Assembly (NCBI RefSeq): GCF_035645195.1
Contig: NZ_DASQNA010000010.1
Location: forward strand, 1-64,000
DNA: 64,000 nt
DNA from: Paenibacillus sp.
Lineage (GTDB): Bacteria; Bacillota; Bacilli; Paenibacillales; YIM-B00363
Direction of reading: 5' to 3'
The translations under genes were made by a program, and so were the position numbers. This document shows, piece by piece, positions 63,157 through 64,000 of the stretch. The notes beneath the pieces were generated by a model, which did not search any database, had not been told where the DNA came from, and saw nothing but the letters and a program-made list of their open reading frames with translations. Positions within the stretch are counted from its first letter, which is position 1. Every line of letters starts with the position of its first letter.

Positions 63157-63585
63157 TTACCCTTGTCGTTTTCTTTCGCCGAGAATGTCGAGGTACGCTT
63201 GGCTTATGCGAAGCAGCTTTTGCACTTCCGGATCTTTCAGCATTTTGAGCATGCCGAACAGGCCGATCGTTTCTTGGCTCTTTTCCGCGCGGTCCTGCGC
63301 CTCGATAGCGGCGGACGCGTAATATTTCACCGATTCTTCGACCGGCTTCAGCACCTCTTGAATGCCGCCGAGCGTATCTTGAATGAGAACGCGGTCGGTG
63401 ACGATCTTTTGCGCGAAATCATACGCTTTGGTCAGCTGCGCCGTCATTTCCGCCAGCTTCGGCAAATTGTCGATGAGCGCCGTCAGCGCCTCCTGCACTT
63501 CCGGCTTCAGGAGCTGCTCCAGCACCTCCGGCTGAACCGCGGACTTCGCCGCGACTTGCTCTTTGCTTGCTACACTCGCTTCCAT
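63157..63585 (-). CDS. DUF1641 protein (YjlC-like)
   Basis: 142 residues, mostly helical: LLKPEVQEALTALIDNLPKLAEMTAQLTKAYDFAQKIVTD is the DUF1641 signature region. Its position before ndh matches B. subtilis yjlC. Function unsettled; it is likely to associate with the dehydrogenase. AGGAGCG lies ahead of the ATG. Confidence 0.9.
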   Translation of the reverse strand: MEASVASKEQVAAKSAVQPEVLEQLLKPEVQEALTALIDNLPKLAEMTAQLTKAYDFAQKIVTDRVLIQDTLGGIQEVLKPVEESVKYYASAAIEAQDRAEKSQETIGLFGMLKMLKDPEVQKLLRISQAYLDILGERKRQG

Positions 63586-63634
63586 CTTGCTTCGCTCCTT
63601 CGTTGTTCGGATCCGCGAACGTTCGGCGGGGGAT

Positions 63635-63650
63635 TGTGAAAGGTATCACA
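63635..63650. promoter_or_regulatory. TGTGA-N6-TCACA box (promoter-proximal)
   Basis: TTGTGA then AAGGTA then TCACAT: perfect 5-bp arms. It lies downstream of the -10 box, where a bound repressor would block elongation. Fits Fnr/CRP and also the Rex consensus. Confidence 0.65.
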
Positions 63651-63695
63651 TAGTAGTGCGTGTATCCGTGGAATCCTTCATTGTGCTTATCATTT

Positions 63696-63701
63696 ATTAT
63701 A
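63696..63701 (-). promoter_or_regulatory. Candidate -10 box of DUF1641-ndh promoter
   Basis: Perfect TATAAT on the minus strand, between the two boxes. ATGAAA, 17 bases upstream (63719-63724), is the best -35 hexamer. Confidence 0.55.
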
Positions 63702-63727
63702 TTACATAAAGCGTTAGATTTCATTAG

Positions 63728-63749
63728 TTATGTGAAATTTGTCACATAA
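63728..63749. promoter_or_regulatory. TGTGA-N6-TCACA box (distal), 8-bp arms
   Basis: TTATGTGA and TCACATAA flank AATTTG. Perfect over eight bases per arm, centred 96 bp from the proximal box. Candidate Rex or Fnr site. Confidence 0.7.
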
Positions 63750-63800
63750 ATATTTTTAATCGGGGTGACAACCTCCGAAGAAAACAGCGTTCTCGCGATA

Positions 63801-63834
63801 ACAGCGCCCCGTTCCGCGACGAAACGAGGCGCTG
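63801..63834 (-). terminator. Terminator hairpin after partial right-end gene
   Basis: Arms 63801-63813 and 63823-63834 of about 12 bp with a small mismatch. The minus-strand tail TTATC is short, so moderate strength. Confidence 0.5.
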
Positions 63835-63849
63835 CGCAAAGTTCCGGGT

Positions 63850-64000
63850 TCAAGCCGGCTCTTCTTCGCCCGGCGGCTCGACGATGACTGCGCGGCCGTC
63901 GAACCGGAGTGCGACTTTGTCCGCGACCCGCATCTCCTCCAGCATCGCTCTCGGAATTTGCAGCCGCCCCGCCCGGTCCAGCGCCGCGTAGCGCGCATGC
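63850..64000 (-). CDS. Partial CDS: AbrB/MazE-like C-terminal domain
   Basis: The last 49 codons of a minus-strand gene that begins outside the window; stop TGA at 63850-63852. The frame reads YAALDRAGRLQIPRAMLEEM then RVADKVALRFDGRAVIVEPP. The D-xAGRxQIP pattern is the swapped-hairpin AbrB/MazE fold. It is found alone (SpoVT/AbrB) and also as a C-terminal appendage of some ABC-transporter ATPases; the missing part decides. Confidence 0.7.
   Translation of the reverse strand, partial: HARYAALDRAGRLQIPRAMLEEMRVADKVALRFDGRAVIVEPPGEEEPA

Noticed and set aside
1-64000. CRISPR arrays, tRNA, rRNA, insertion sequences, prophage
   Set aside because: No spaced identical repeats, cloverleaf, rRNA core sequence, transposase or integrase motif was seen on either strand.

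Overview
The window looks like a chromosomal piece of an endospore-forming, GC-rich Paenibacillaceae (Paenibacillus or Cohnella type). The evidence is the Bacillales-style gene set: a GbsR-controlled OpuA betaine transporter, Spo0E phosphatase, LysM-GH18 spore-lysin type hydrolase, KinB-type kinase, HprK, a DUF1641-ndh pair and a preQ1 riboswitch. Strong GGAGG ribosome sites, frequent TTG/GTG starts and the lack of phage, insertion-sequence or CRISPR signals fit this. These are readings of the sequence by eye; no database search was run.

Layout. 1-7953 (minus) is the 5' 2651 codons of a giant secreted fibronectin-III protein whose C-terminus lies outside the window. 8383-12143 holds the repressor gbsR and opuAA-AB-AC. 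12190-25138 (minus) is one ten-gene operon: TetR, CheA, MCP, CheW, MCP, CheR, CheB, hybrid kinase, single-domain response regulator, EAL phosphodiesterase. It looks like a chemosensory array wired to a kinase and c-di-GMP output. 25741-26013 appears to encode a roughly 205-nt structured RNA resembling 6S RNA. 26021-34826 is a mixed region: MFS transporter, LysM-GH18 hydrolase, Spo0E, DUF218 protein, thioredoxin-like and DinB proteins, and a WsfD-like membrane protein fused to DUF6273. 34978-35353 holds a degenerate palindromic repeat cluster and a GH43 remnant. 35436-44951 carries a DEAD-box helicase, a MEDS-domain kinase, cold-shock protein, divergent HprK, a riboswitch-controlled queuosine-precursor transporter, a KinB-like kinase, a WYL regulator and small proteins. 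45497-48295 is a PAS-GGDEF-EAL protein with an unusual C-terminal domain. 49261-57630 is a 2789-residue cyclic-beta-glucan-synthase-like enzyme. 57841-61560 is a sugar ABC transporter operon. 61966-63585 is the DUF1641-ndh respiratory operon with two TGTGA-N6-TCACA sites.

How the genes work together. Several units concern sensing and the cell surface: the Che array, two c-di-GMP proteins, the giant adhesin-like protein, the glycan-type membrane protein and the glucan synthase. Others concern osmotic stress (Opu), redox and energy (ndh, HprK) and sporulation (Spo0E, KinB-like, LysM-GH18). The most system-like and least ordinary locus is the TetR-Che-kinase-EAL operon, which resembles the Wsp logic of Pseudomonas but has an EAL rather than a GGDEF output.
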